Of a stretch of 34,426 nucleotides of DNA, positions 16,023 through 25,217 are shown in pieces. Source of the stretch: Planctomycetota bacterium. GTDB lineage: Bacteria > Planctomycetota > OFTM77. Both the position numbers and the translations under genes were made by a program. Below the pieces are notes generated by a model, which did not search any database, was not told where the DNA came from, and was given only the letters and a program-made list of their open reading frames with translations. Location: positions 1-34,426 of the forward strand of contig JAJDCO010000069.1 in NCBI GenBank assembly GCA_029260795.1, given 5' to 3'. Position 1 is the first letter of the stretch, and each line of letters begins with the position of its first letter.

Positions 16023-17045
16023 TTACCGCAAGCGTTTCGGATTGATCGGACGACGCTCGAGGAAGTCGAGGATGTGGTCGGCGATCTCCGCTCCGGCGTC
16101 CTCGAGCAAGAAGTGACCGGCATTCTGAATCGTGATCACGGGCTCGTTCTGGGCGGGCACGATCAGCTGCCGAAAGCGGGCGTCGCTTCCGCGGGTGATC
16201 GGGTCCTTGTCCGAAAACAACACGAAGGTCGGTCGCCCCCAGCGCTGAAGCCGGAGCCCCGCTTGATAGAAGCGGATGGCCGAGGGATCCGTCGTCGTGA
16301 TCGGCATCCGCAACGGGAACGTCAGCGGGCCGGCCTTGAAGGACACGTCGGGAAAAGGCGCATCGTAGGCCGCGAGCACGTCGGGCGGCAGCACCGACAC
16401 CGTCCCGCCTTGAACCAGGCCGGAGGCGCTGACATCGACCCAGCTCTCGGCGCGCTGCCGGAAGTCGAGAAAGGCCTGCGTCGGGCCGCCTTGCGATTCC
16501 GGACCGTACTTGCCGAGGAAAGGCCAGGCGTGCGTATTGAGGATCACGAGCCGAGCGAAGCGCTCGGGCCGCTCGGCGGCGAGGACCAAGCCCAGCAGAC
16601 CTCCCCAATCGTGGCCGATCAGCGTGATGTTGATCAGATCGAGCTCCGCCAAGAGCTGCGACAGCCAGTCAAGATGCGCCGCCACCGTGTACTGGCTCGA
16701 GTGAATCGCCTTGTCACTTCGCCCGAATCCCACCAGATCCGGCACGACGACCCGCCCGGCTTCCGCCAGCGGATCGATCAGGTCGCGAAACAAGAACGCC
16801 CAGGTCGGCTCGCCGTGCAGAATCAGCAGAGGGTCGCCGACCCCTTCGTCGAGGAAGTGCAGGCGAACGCCGTTCGGAAGCGTGACAAACTGCGGATCGA
16901 AGGCGAGATCCGGCAGGTTGTCGAAGCGCGACTCCGGCGTGCGCACGAAGCCGGGCGGCGGTTCTTGTGCACCCAGCTCGGTCGTGGCCATGGCGAAGAG
17001 CACGCTGCCGATCAGCCAAACACGTTTCGCCTTCGAGCCGATCAT
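16023..17045 (-). CDS. secreted haloalkane dehalogenase-like alpha/beta hydrolase (HLD-I type)
   Basis: Haloalkane dehalogenases cleave carbon-halogen bonds with an Asp nucleophile. The 340-residue product has an N-terminal signal peptide (VWLIGSVLFAMATTELGAQ) and an alpha/beta-hydrolase core. HGEPTW (77-82) provides the oxyanion region typical of HLD-I proteins. GHDWGG gives nucleophile Asp146 followed by Trp147, the usual halide-binding Trp. FSDKDPI offers Asp279 or Asp281 as the acid, and NAGHF gives His311. The second halide-binding residue in the cap cannot be fixed by eye, so an epoxide hydrolase or other Asp-nucleophile esterase remains possible. ATG 17045 has GGAGG 6-7 bases upstream; the longer frame from 17327 runs through repeat DNA. 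It appears to be transcribed alone. Confidence 0.85.
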   Translation of the reverse strand: MIGSKAKRVWLIGSVLFAMATTELGAQEPPPGFVRTPESRFDNLPDLAFDPQFVTLPNGVRLHFLDEGVGDPLLILHGEPTWAFLFRDLIDPLAEAGRVVVPDLVGFGRSDKAIHSSQYTVAAHLDWLSQLLAELDLINITLIGHDWGGLLGLVLAAERPERFARLVILNTHAWPFLGKYGPESQGGPTQAFLDFRQRAESWVDVSASGLVQGGTVSVLPPDVLAAYDAPFPDVSFKAGPLTFPLRMPITTTDPSAIRFYQAGLRLQRWGRPTFVLFSDKDPITRGSDARFRQLIVPAQNEPVITIQNAGHFLLEDAGAEIADHILDFLERRPINPKRLR

Positions 17046-17536
17046 CTCGAGCCTCCGATCCGTGAGTCCGCGCCAGCAGCTCCATTCTGCCCCGGCTCCG
17101 GCTTCCTGAGAAGATCGGTCACGGAGAGGTCTCGTCGTCGTCCGCATCACGAGAGCAGCGGCGGGCGAGCCGCCCGCGGTCCCAGGGGACGGATTCACGG
17201 CTTCGCAAGAGCAGAGGCGGGCGAGCCGCCAGGCGAGCCGCCCGCGGTCCCAAGGGGGGGATCGATCGACCCCGACCAATCCGCCACCGGTTGGCTCGAC
17301 GAGGATCGAACGGCGGTTGCTCGGCATGAAGGGCCGACATCATCCAGCCCCGGGCCAGGACGGGCGAAGCCCGGCAGCAGCCTGGGGTCACGGAGACAAC
17401 GACAATACGGGTCGCCGGTTCGACGCCCCCCCCGCGATCCCAGGGGCGCCATCGACCTCGAACGTCCAGGCGGGCGAGCCGCCACACGCCACTACCCATC
17501 AAGTGGTCATGCCATTGCGAGAGACGGAGTGCCGGG
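17046..17536. repeat. intergenic island of hairpin-forming GC repeats
   Basis: No gene is supported here. A unit of the form GAGCAG-(C/A)-GGCGGGCGAGCCGCC occurs at 17153-17175 and 17209-17230. The second copy is followed by a duplicate GGCGAGCCGCC, and both copies continue into CCGCGGTCCCA-(A/G)-GGG. A rearranged third copy, with the two parts in reversed order, lies at about 17434-17482. The core GGCGG-GCGAG-CCGCC folds into a 5-bp hairpin with a 5-base loop, as in REP elements. No transposase is present. Confidence 0.55.
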
Positions 17537-18205
17537 CTACTGCAAGACGGCACTGAGCAGCACCTGCCCCCCGAGCTCGATCTGGGTGCTCGTCGGCCAC
17601 GGCTTCCCGGTCTCCCACACGAGCGTCGTGCGGTGGAGTGTCGCGGTGACCGGGTCGGTGCGCGTCATCGTGATCTGAACCTGACCGACGCCGAAGACGA
17701 CGGCCTGCGTGAACTCGATCGCCGCCGAGCCCGATTCCGGAAAGACGACGCGCGTCTCGTCCTGCCCCGACTCCGGCAGCTGCGGAAAGTCGATGGCGAC
17801 GTCGAGGCCGAGCGTGTGGACATCCGGCATCCAGGCATCGCCGGCGAAGGGCGAGCGCGTGACGAGGCGGTTGCCTGGCCGGAGCAGCTCCTCGACGGCG
17901 AGCAGCGAGCGGCTCTCGCGATCGAAGCGCAGCAACCATCGGGGGCGGTCCTTGGCGTCGTCGATTCGAATGCGAATCTGCTCAGCCCGCGAGAGCCGAC
18001 CGGCGCCGGGCGGACCGCCTTGCTTTCCGAGGACCGTGTAGGTGTATACCGAGGTCGCCGGGATGAGCTGGATCGGCTCCGTCGTCTTGGGACGCGCGAC
18101 GAGGTTCACCGTGACGGCGACTTGCCAGGTCTCTCCGGGCTTCCATTCGGGACGAAAGTCGGCGGTGCTCGAGGCGAGCAGAACGGCGATCAATGTCGTG
18201 ATCAT
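17537..18205 (-). CDS. secreted protein of unknown function, co-transcribed with the propeller-transglutaminase-like gene
   Basis: I do not recognise a family. The 222-residue product starts with a short signal-like segment (MITTLIAVLLASSTA) followed at once by FRPEWKPGETWQV and a beta-rich body without Cys pairs or obvious catalytic motifs. The phrase EWKPGETWQVAV resembles the opening of periplasmic proteins that read out surface material, but no assignment is safe. The ATG at 18205 has an excellent AAGGAGAG ribosome site. It lies 34 bases downstream of the FG-GAP gene on the same strand, so the two are very probably one operon and the proteins may act together outside the cytoplasm. Confidence 0.8.
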   Translation of the reverse strand: MITTLIAVLLASSTADFRPEWKPGETWQVAVTVNLVARPKTTEPIQLIPATSVYTYTVLGKQGGPPGAGRLSRAEQIRIRIDDAKDRPRWLLRFDRESRSLLAVEELLRPGNRLVTRSPFAGDAWMPDVHTLGLDVAIDFPQLPESGQDETRVVFPESGSAAIEFTQAVVFGVGQVQITMTRTDPVTATLHRTTLVWETGKPWPTSTQIELGGQVLLSAVLQ

Positions 18206-18239
18206 GTTGTCTCTCCTTCGGGAGCCTTGCTGGCACCCG

Positions 18240-20627
18240 TCACCGGTAGCTGGCGCTCTTCTTCAGTCCGAGCTCGATCAGCTGGTGTCCGTTCACGAGC
18301 GGGTTCTTACCTTGCTTCGCCACATCGTCGACGAACTCGTCGGCGGCCAGACTGACGTCGCTCAACAGCGAAGGAACGTAGACCGGCACTCCACTCGACA
18401 GCTTCATGCTGAGCCAGTTCTGCCGCCAAGCCCCGTAGCTTCCCACCGGCCAGATGAGGCCGCCGTCGCTGTAGAGCAGGCGATACTCGGTCACTTGCTC
18501 TCGGCGCCGAGCCGGATCGGTGACGGGGTCTCCGGAGGTCGGCGGGGCGAAGTCCCCGTTGGTGATGAAATGAGTTTCGATCCGCATCTGGCGAATGCGG
18601 TCCGTCTCCGGATCTCCGAGGGCGGCCGGATCTTCGCGAAACACCGACCGATAGGTGTAGCAGCCTTGATTCCAGACCTCCGGGGCGCCGCCCACCGAGC
18701 TCTGCCGAAGATCCATGTGCAGCGGCTGGCGCCGATCGCGCAGCATGAGCCGTAACGCTTGATGAAATGTATGTACCAGGACGTCGACGCCCTGCGAATC
18801 GGCCTCGGTCGGCGACTCGAACGGAAAGGCATGCTTCTGCAACCGGTTCCCACCCAGCCCGGAAGCACCTTTGTCGTCGAAGAAGTCCGCCGCCAATCCT
18901 TCGAGCTCGTCCTCGGTGAAGGCTCCCGTCGCGGCCGGCTGCTCGAGAATGATGCTCGCCAGTGCGGCGCCCCAGCAGTGACCTTCCCAATTCTCGGCTG
19001 TGTCGTCATCGTGGTGGGCGAGCTCCCAGTCGCGCGACGCCGTACCGAGGCCGAAATGGCTGTCGAACTTCGAGTAGGCTCCCGGATCGTCGTGGAGGGC
19101 AGGCGTACCGAGCTGTGACCGGAAGGGGTAGTAGAAGAAGTGCCACGGCACGGTCTCGGCCGTGCCCTCCTGGACGAACTCCGTCGAGATCGTGGTGAGG
19201 AGGCCTCCCGTTCCCGACACCACGAACGTGTACCAGCCCTGCGCGCCACGACCGGTCTCGGTGTCGTTGAGGTACGGATCGCCGAACGGGCTTCGCAGCT
19301 CCGAGATCGTGCCCCGAGTCGTCAGCACGTTCAGTCTTCCACCGGCCGCCGTGGGAACGTAGACGCGGTAGCACCCCGAGTCCTCGATGGTCGTGAGGTT
19401 GCCGCCGAGCGGGACCTTCGTCACGCCCTGAAAGACGTAGGCGCGGCCGGCATCTTGAGAGGGCCCGCCCGGGTTCTCGTGCGCGCCCACCAGCGCCGTT
19501 CCCCCACTGACGGCGACGGCGATGCCGAAGTTCTCCCCCTGGGCGCCATCCGAAGCCGCCAGCTTCTCGACCCAGCGCCATCCCCAGCCGTCGTGCTGCC
19601 AGCGATGGGCCGCGCCCACCAAGTCTTCCCCCGGAGCGCCAGCGATGAGCTGATTGCCGCTGACCTGGACAGAATAGCCGAGGCGGCCTTCCGGGAACGG
19701 CGTGGGTGAGACGAGCACCTCGTCCTGGACCCAGCCCGAGCCCGAGCTTCGAAACGCATAGACGGCGCCCAAGCCTTGCGGCGCTCCAGCCACGATGCTG
19801 CGCCCACTCACGGAGACGGACCGACCGAGCTGCGCGTTCGCCCAAGGATCCGAAGCCGTCAAAGTGCTCTGCAACGCCCAACCGGCCTGTGAGCGGCGAT
19901 AGACATGCACGGCGCCCGCATTGTTGTTCGAGCCAACGGCGCGTCCCGGCGAGCCGATGACGATCGTGCTCCCCGACACGGCCACGGACTCCCCGAAACG
20001 ATCCTGGAAGTCGCCATTCGATGGCTCGAGCAGGCCCTCCTCGACCCAGCCCGCGCCGTCATGCCGAAAGACGTACGCGCCGCCGACCTGGCTCGTGCCG
20101 CCGACGTCCCGCCGATACGCGCCGGCGACCAGCACGTCCTGGGCGATGGCAACCGATTGCCCGAAGCGCTCGCCCTGTTGGCCGTTCGTGGGCAGAACCT
20201 TCTGCTCGAGCAGCCAGGTCGCCCCCGACCAGCGATAGACGCTGACGGATTGCTCGCCACCCGTCGCCGAGCCGATGGCCAGGAGGTCGCCGTGCAGCGA
20301 CACCGAGTAACCGAACCACGAAAAGCTCTGCTCATTCGACAGCAGCTTCTGGGATTCGACCCACTGACCATTCACTCGCCGATAGGCGTAGGCCGCTCCG
20401 GCGTTCGTGCCGAGCGCGTTGTCGTCCCAAGGCACGCCGACGACCGCGAGGTCCCCGCTGATCCCGACCGCCCCACCGAACCAGTCGGTCGCCGCCGCGT
20501 CCGAGGCCGTCAGCTTGGCGACCTCGGTCATGGGACATTGAGCGCTCGCCAGGCTCGCCCAGACGAGGACCCCGACTCCAACGACTCTCGCTCCAACTCG
20601 ACTCATGGCTCGCGAACGACGACGCAT
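18240..20627 (-). CDS. exported FG-GAP beta-propeller fused to a transglutaminase-elicitor-like domain
   Basis: The 795-residue product has a signal peptide (VVGVGVLVWASLASAQ) and about seven FG-GAP repeats over residues 30-400, of the type DxFGxSVAVSGxxxVVGA, which form an integrin-like propeller for binding. After a beta-rich linker, residues 530-795 resemble the Phytophthora transglutaminase elicitor family: WEGHCWGAALAS with candidate catalytic Cys551, ADSQ and FHQAL (His622), PLHMDL (His637, Asp639) and EVWNQGCYTY (VWNQ at 651-654). VWNQ is the start of the Pep-13 elicitor peptide. The domain may be a transglutaminase or cysteine peptidase acting on extracellular protein. ATG 20627 has GGAGGAGA just upstream. 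The secreted 222-residue protein gene follows 34 bases downstream. The propeller call is firm; the second domain rests on motifs seen by eye. Confidence 0.85.
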   Translation of the reverse strand: MRRRSRAMSRVGARVVGVGVLVWASLASAQCPMTEVAKLTASDAAATDWFGGAVGISGDLAVVGVPWDDNALGTNAGAAYAYRRVNGQWVESQKLLSNEQSFSWFGYSVSLHGDLLAIGSATGGEQSVSVYRWSGATWLLEQKVLPTNGQQGERFGQSVAIAQDVLVAGAYRRDVGGTSQVGGAYVFRHDGAGWVEEGLLEPSNGDFQDRFGESVAVSGSTIVIGSPGRAVGSNNNAGAVHVYRRSQAGWALQSTLTASDPWANAQLGRSVSVSGRSIVAGAPQGLGAVYAFRSSGSGWVQDEVLVSPTPFPEGRLGYSVQVSGNQLIAGAPGEDLVGAAHRWQHDGWGWRWVEKLAASDGAQGENFGIAVAVSGGTALVGAHENPGGPSQDAGRAYVFQGVTKVPLGGNLTTIEDSGCYRVYVPTAAGGRLNVLTTRGTISELRSPFGDPYLNDTETGRGAQGWYTFVVSGTGGLLTTISTEFVQEGTAETVPWHFFYYPFRSQLGTPALHDDPGAYSKFDSHFGLGTASRDWELAHHDDDTAENWEGHCWGAALASIILEQPAATGAFTEDELEGLAADFFDDKGASGLGGNRLQKHAFPFESPTEADSQGVDVLVHTFHQALRLMLRDRRQPLHMDLRQSSVGGAPEVWNQGCYTYRSVFREDPAALGDPETDRIRQMRIETHFITNGDFAPPTSGDPVTDPARRREQVTEYRLLYSDGGLIWPVGSYGAWRQNWLSMKLSSGVPVYVPSLLSDVSLAADEFVDDVAKQGKNPLVNGHQLIELGLKKSASYR

Positions 20628-20759
20628 CGGCTCTCCTCCAGGTCCCGTGTTTCGCCCGGCTCTCCTCATGGCGAGAGGGCTTCCACCCCAAGGAGACAGA
20701 AACCGGAGTCGGCCTCACCAAGAAAACAGCCGGGCGCCTTCGAGTGAAGAGTGCCGGGC

Positions 20760-22172
20760 TCAGCGAGCGTGCATCTTCGGCATGAGCAAGGCGGCGAGGG
20801 CTTCGGCGATCAGCCGATGGCCGTCGGCATTGGGATGGATCGGCTCGAGCAGGCAGGCGTCGAGACTGCTCCGGCCGTGCTCGAACACCGGACTCTCGTG
20901 CTCGCGAGCTCCATTGCCGACCCGAAGCTGATGATAGAAGAGCTTGGTGAGCAGGGAGAGCTCTTGGCGCGCAGGAGAGAGCAATCGATCTGTCGCGAAG
21001 GTGAAATCGACGAGCTGGCCGGCTTCGAGCTGCACGTCAGCCCACCAGGTCATCGGATCGTTCTCCGTCGGGTGCATCTCAACGAAGAGTGGCAAGTCTT
21101 TGGCGCGCGACAGCTCGTCTCGATCGGCGGAGAGCAGCCAGAGTCGATCGAAGTCCGGAGCGGCTCCGACGCGAACTCGGAATCGAATCGACACAGGTTC
21201 TCCCGGGGCCGACGCCGGCCATTCGCCGAGCGTCCAGGTCGTGGGCGGCCCGTGCGTGTCTGGAACGGCCGATTCGAGAATGGACCTCACATCGAGGAAA
21301 GGGAGGCTGCGAGCTTCCGCCAACGGTTCGAGCTGTCGACCCGCGAAGCCGAAAGGCAGGCAGGCGTCGAGGAGCAGCACCGACCATCCCTCCGCTTGAC
21401 AGCGATCGAGCATCTCGATCACGTTCCTTCGGTAGCGATCTTCGGGCACGCGCCGCGAGCGCCGAGTCGAGGCGCCGTCTCGGGAGGCACCCGGGACGGC
21501 GCCGCTTCCACGTCGCAGCATCTCGAAGACGAAGCTCTGGCGACTCCAGCTCTCGATCCATGACGGAAGCGTCCGGGCACGGTCCAAAGACTCGAAACGC
21601 TCGGCGTCTGTGAGTCCATCGTACAGCGCACCGTCGTTGACACCGACCGCCAGCAGCACCCAGTCCGGCGAGAACTCGTTGAGGCGGCTCGCCATGAAGC
21701 GCTTGGCCTGCTCGGAGCTGAAGCCCGGCACGCCGAAGTTCAGCACCTCGACATCTCGGTCGGGAAAGCGCTCTCTCAGCAGTGTCTCGAGACGGCGCGG
21801 AAAGGACGCGGCTTCCTCGACCCCCCAACCGAACGTCACGGAGTCTCCGAGACAGGCGATGCGGAATCGGCCGACGGGCTTTTCTCGCTCGACCTCGCGC
21901 ATGCGCATCCCGAGCGAGTTGATGCTCAGCTCTCGCTCCGGAACGGCGAAGCGCTTCGGCCATGTCAAGGTGCGGCCCGGTGGGAGCGCCTTCCAGGTGA
22001 CCGGATCGTCGACCAGCAGCTGCTCCACGAAACGGGGCGCGGCGGTCGGCGGTCGGCTTCCGTCGACCGTGAATCGAAAGAGAGCCAGGTCGAGCAGGAC
22101 AAACAGCCCCACCGATCCGCAGGACAAGAGAAAGCGAGCTCTCCAAGAGGCTCGGCGGCGCCGATCGGGCAC
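20760..22172 (-). CDS. membrane-anchored SGNH/GDSL-family hydrolase
   Basis: SGNH hydrolases remove acyl groups from lipids or carbohydrates. The 470-residue product has one N-terminal membrane segment (LLSCGSVGLFVLLDLALF) and the family blocks in order: GDSVTFG (nucleophile Ser111), NFGVPGFSS (Gly block), GVNDG (Asn179) and EPIHPNADGH with His446. The usual Asp three residues before His is Glu443. About 130 residues between blocks III and V, including a beta-rich part with several Trp, are an insert of unknown fold, perhaps for substrate recognition. Such proteins in GC-rich bacteria often act on exopolysaccharide or wall acetyl groups. The start is GTG with GAGGG about 7 bases upstream. The gene stands between two other exported-protein genes, with gaps of more than 130 bases on both sides. 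Confidence 0.85.
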   Translation of the reverse strand: MPDRRRRASWRARFLLSCGSVGLFVLLDLALFRFTVDGSRPPTAAPRFVEQLLVDDPVTWKALPPGRTLTWPKRFAVPERELSINSLGMRMREVEREKPVGRFRIACLGDSVTFGWGVEEAASFPRRLETLLRERFPDRDVEVLNFGVPGFSSEQAKRFMASRLNEFSPDWVLLAVGVNDGALYDGLTDAERFESLDRARTLPSWIESWSRQSFVFEMLRRGSGAVPGASRDGASTRRSRRVPEDRYRRNVIEMLDRCQAEGWSVLLLDACLPFGFAGRQLEPLAEARSLPFLDVRSILESAVPDTHGPPTTWTLGEWPASAPGEPVSIRFRVRVGAAPDFDRLWLLSADRDELSRAKDLPLFVEMHPTENDPMTWWADVQLEAGQLVDFTFATDRLLSPARQELSLLTKLFYHQLRVGNGAREHESPVFEHGRSSLDACLLEPIHPNADGHRLIAEALAALLMPKMHAR

Positions 22173-22349
22173 GGGTGACCCTCGATGAACGAACGATCCG
22201 CCCGAGAGGCGCGGATTTCAGATTCTCCCGCGTCTCGAGGCGGCCGTCAATCGGGTTGCGCCGATCTTCACTCGTCAGCGTGGATCGGAAGACCTTCTAC
22301 CGCGGCACGGAGGTCGAGTGCGGCGTCAGCGCTTTCAGTTCGTGGCACC

Positions 22350-25217
22350 TCAACGCTTGTAGAGATAGGTGTAGCCATCGGGCCGGGTCGCTTCTCCATA
22401 CGAGGTCGTCACGACGACATCGACGTCAACGGCGAGGCGAAGAGGATTGCCGCCACTCGGAGGCGAGACGGGGTGAGGCGGCACGACGACACTCAAGAGC
22501 GTTTCGCTGACGAACGTGACGCTCGCCGAGACGCCGTCGAAAGTGACCTTCGCGTCGGGCCGGAACTCGACACCCTGGATCGACACCGTGTTGCCACCGG
22601 TCTCCGGACCACGCGGCGGCAAGATGTCATCGATGCGGGGCGGCAGCGCGCAGCCCCCCCACTGCGCGAGGTAGCTGTCGCCCGTGTCCACGACCACTGG
22701 GAAGGAACCCCCGACGAACAAGGTCGCTCCCCTTCCGCTCCCGTCGTCGAAGACGGTCATGCAATCGACGCCGGCAGTCTCCGTGCCGAGCCCACTGGCG
22801 AGCGGCGACCAGTTGTTTCCGTCCCAACGAGCGATGTGCCCGGCCGGGCTCCCGCCGGCTGCCGCGAAGTGTCCGGCGCAATACAGTGCCGGTCCCGAGC
22901 CATCGTCGTAGGCGGCCAGCGCGGCGACCTCGTTGTCGACTCCAGACCCGAGCCGCGACCAGCTGCTGCCGTCCCAACGCGCCACGCCTCGGGCCGAGGT
23001 GCCACCGGCGGTTGTGAAGAGCCCTCCCGCATAAAGGGCCGAGCCGCTTCCGTCATCGTGAGTGACCAGGGCCGCCACGAAGTTGTTGAGGCCAGTATCC
23101 AGAGCGAACCACCCGGCGCCATCCCAGCGAGCGATCCGGCTCGCGGCCTGACCGCCCGCCCTCGTGAAGTCTCCTCCGGCGTACAACGCGGGGCCACTGC
23201 CATCGTCGAAGACGGCGAGAGCTCGCACCCGGGCATCGAGGCCACTGCCGAGAGCCGTCCAGGTGACACCGTTCCAGCGGGCGATGGAGTTGGCCGGGGC
23301 GCCGCCGGCCAACGTGAAGTCGCCAGCCGCGTACAGCGCCTCGCCGCTGCCGTCGTCGTGCACGAGCAGCGCTCGGACGCGCTTGTTGAGGCCACTGCCC
23401 AGCGGCGACCAGCTCGTCCCGTCCCAACGCGCGATGCGGTGAGCGGAGACACCGCCCGCCTGGGTGAAGTTCCCTCCGGCATACAGGGCCGCTCCACTCC
23501 CGTCGTGAAAGGTCGTCAGGGCATCGACCCCACTGGACCCGATTCCGCTACCGACCGGCGTCAGACTCGTCCCGTCCCAGCGCCCGATGAACTCCAGGGG
23601 CACGCCACCGATGCTCGAGAAGCCGCCGCCCACGTACAGCGCCGGACCGCTTCCGTCGTCGAAGGCCGCCAACGAGCCGACCCAGCCATTCGCTCCGCTC
23701 CCGAGCGCCGACCAACCCGTCCCGTCCCACCTCGCAATGTGGCTCGCGGCTTCGGCGCCGGCGCTCTCGAACGTACCGCCCGGATAGAAGGCGAGCCCGT
23801 TCCCGTCGTCGAACGCGACCAAGGCGAACACCTCGTTGAAACCCTGGGAAAGGCCGCCATCGAGTGGCGACCAGCTCCCGTTCCAACGCGCCATTCGGTT
23901 CGCCGGTGACCCACCCGCCGTCGAAAACTGACCGCCGACGAAGAGGGCGGGGCCGCTCCCGTCGTCATGCACGACGAGAGCCGACGCCCAGTCGTCCAGA
24001 CCCGCTCCCAGTGCCGACCAGCTCCCGTCCCAACGAGCGATGTGGCTCGCTGCGACGCCGCCGGCTTGAGTGAAGTGCCCCCCCACCACGAGACCGAGCG
24101 AGCCGCCACCGACGTCGGTGACTGCGAGCGACCGGACGGCCTCGTTCAACCCGCTCCCGACCGCCGACCACGACGCCCCGTCCCAGCGCGCCAGGTAGCT
24201 CGCCGGCACTCCTCCGGCACTCGTGAATCCGCCTCCGGCATAGAGTGCCTGGCCGCTGCCATCGTCATAGGAAGCCAAGGCCAGGACCGATTGATTCACG
24301 CCACTCCCGAGCGCCGACCAGCTCGATCCGTCCCACTTCGCGATCGAGCTCGCCGCGACCCCACCAATGCTCGTGAACGAGCCGCCGACGTAGAGCGCGG
24401 GTCCGCTCCCATCGTCGTGAATCGTCAAGCTGTCGACCGAGCCGAGGGTCCCGGTTCCCAACGCCGACCAGCTCGTGCCATCCCAGCGAGCGATCCCACG
24501 GGCGATCCCACCACCCGCGCTCGTGAAGGAGCCTCCCACGAAGAGGGCCGGTCCGCTGCCGTCGTCGTGCACGGCCATAGCCAGGACTTCACCGAGGATC
24601 CCGCTCCCGAGCGGCGTCCACGTCGCTCCGTCCCAACGGACGATCCTCTGGCAGGAGACGCCGCCCATGCTCGAGAAGGTCCCCCCGACGTAGAGAGCTG
24701 GTCCCCCACCCATTCCATCGTCGAAGACGGCGAGGGCCTGCACTCGCCCGCTCGTCCCGGGCTCGCCGCCGAAGGTCGGCAACCAGCTCGGCTGACAGGC
24801 GCTGCTCTCCTGGAGCCACAGCCCGCCGATCGACTGCGGTGCTCCCCCCGGGCCGAGGGTCACGGTCGTGGTCGCGACGGCGGCTCGGCGTCCGCTGCCT
24901 TGGAGGGCGGTGATCCGGACGCTCGCACGACTGGGTGGGACGATCTCGAGTGCGAAGCGGCCGGTCTCCCCGACGACTGCTCGACCGCCCCCGTCGCTCA
25001 CGACGACAGCCCCCGCGGCCGGTCCGCCGTCGACGGCGATCACGTGTCCCGTCAGCACGATCGAGCCCACCTCATTCGCTTCGGCCAGGAAAGCGGACCG
25101 CATCGCGGTGGGCGACTGCGCCGCAGGGGCGAGCGGCATCCCGAGCCAGCCGATCCATCCCATCCCGATACCGATCGCCACGCGCGCCGCGAGACCGCTT
25201 CCTGATATCGCCTTCAT
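22350..25217 (-). CDS. exported repeat protein (about 13 WDG repeats) with C-terminal IPT/TIG domain
   Basis: The 955-residue product has a signal peptide (IGIGMGWIGWLGMPLAPAAQ), then a carboxypeptidase-regulatory-like beta domain (about 50-120), then about 13 tandem repeats of roughly 55 residues. Each repeat reads like GxALYVGGxFTxAGGxxAxxIARWDGxxWxxLGSG, and the set should fold into one or two beta-propellers or a solenoid. The C-terminal 100 residues (IDDILPPRGPETGGNTVSIQG and on) are an IPT/TIG immunoglobulin-like domain. Repeats of this kind are common in secreted proteins of Planctomycetota; the role is probably binding or surface structure. No enzyme motif is seen. The ATG at 25217 has GGAGGAG upstream, so the longer frame from 25400 is rejected. 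Confidence 0.85.
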   Translation of the reverse strand: MKAISGSGLAARVAIGIGMGWIGWLGMPLAPAAQSPTAMRSAFLAEANEVGSIVLTGHVIAVDGGPAAGAVVVSDGGGRAVVGETGRFALEIVPPSRASVRITALQGSGRRAAVATTTVTLGPGGAPQSIGGLWLQESSACQPSWLPTFGGEPGTSGRVQALAVFDDGMGGGPALYVGGTFSSMGGVSCQRIVRWDGATWTPLGSGILGEVLAMAVHDDGSGPALFVGGSFTSAGGGIARGIARWDGTSWSALGTGTLGSVDSLTIHDDGSGPALYVGGSFTSIGGVAASSIAKWDGSSWSALGSGVNQSVLALASYDDGSGQALYAGGGFTSAGGVPASYLARWDGASWSAVGSGLNEAVRSLAVTDVGGGSLGLVVGGHFTQAGGVAASHIARWDGSWSALGAGLDDWASALVVHDDGSGPALFVGGQFSTAGGSPANRMARWNGSWSPLDGGLSQGFNEVFALVAFDDGNGLAFYPGGTFESAGAEAASHIARWDGTGWSALGSGANGWVGSLAAFDDGSGPALYVGGGFSSIGGVPLEFIGRWDGTSLTPVGSGIGSSGVDALTTFHDGSGAALYAGGNFTQAGGVSAHRIARWDGTSWSPLGSGLNKRVRALLVHDDGSGEALYAAGDFTLAGGAPANSIARWNGVTWTALGSGLDARVRALAVFDDGSGPALYAGGDFTRAGGQAASRIARWDGAGWFALDTGLNNFVAALVTHDDGSGSALYAGGLFTTAGGTSARGVARWDGSSWSRLGSGVDNEVAALAAYDDGSGPALYCAGHFAAAGGSPAGHIARWDGNNWSPLASGLGTETAGVDCMTVFDDGSGRGATLFVGGSFPVVVDTGDSYLAQWGGCALPPRIDDILPPRGPETGGNTVSIQGVEFRPDAKVTFDGVSASVTFVSETLLSVVVPPHPVSPPSGGNPLRLAVDVDVVVTTSYGEATRPDGYTYLYKR

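Noticed and set aside
15837..17678. 613-codon plus-strand open frame
   Set aside because: Antisense to the haloalkane dehalogenase-like gene and runs through the repeat island; composition is Arg/Glu-rich without domains.
22185..23909. 574-codon plus-strand open frame
   Set aside because: Antisense to the WDG-repeat protein. Its apparent periodicity mirrors the real repeats.
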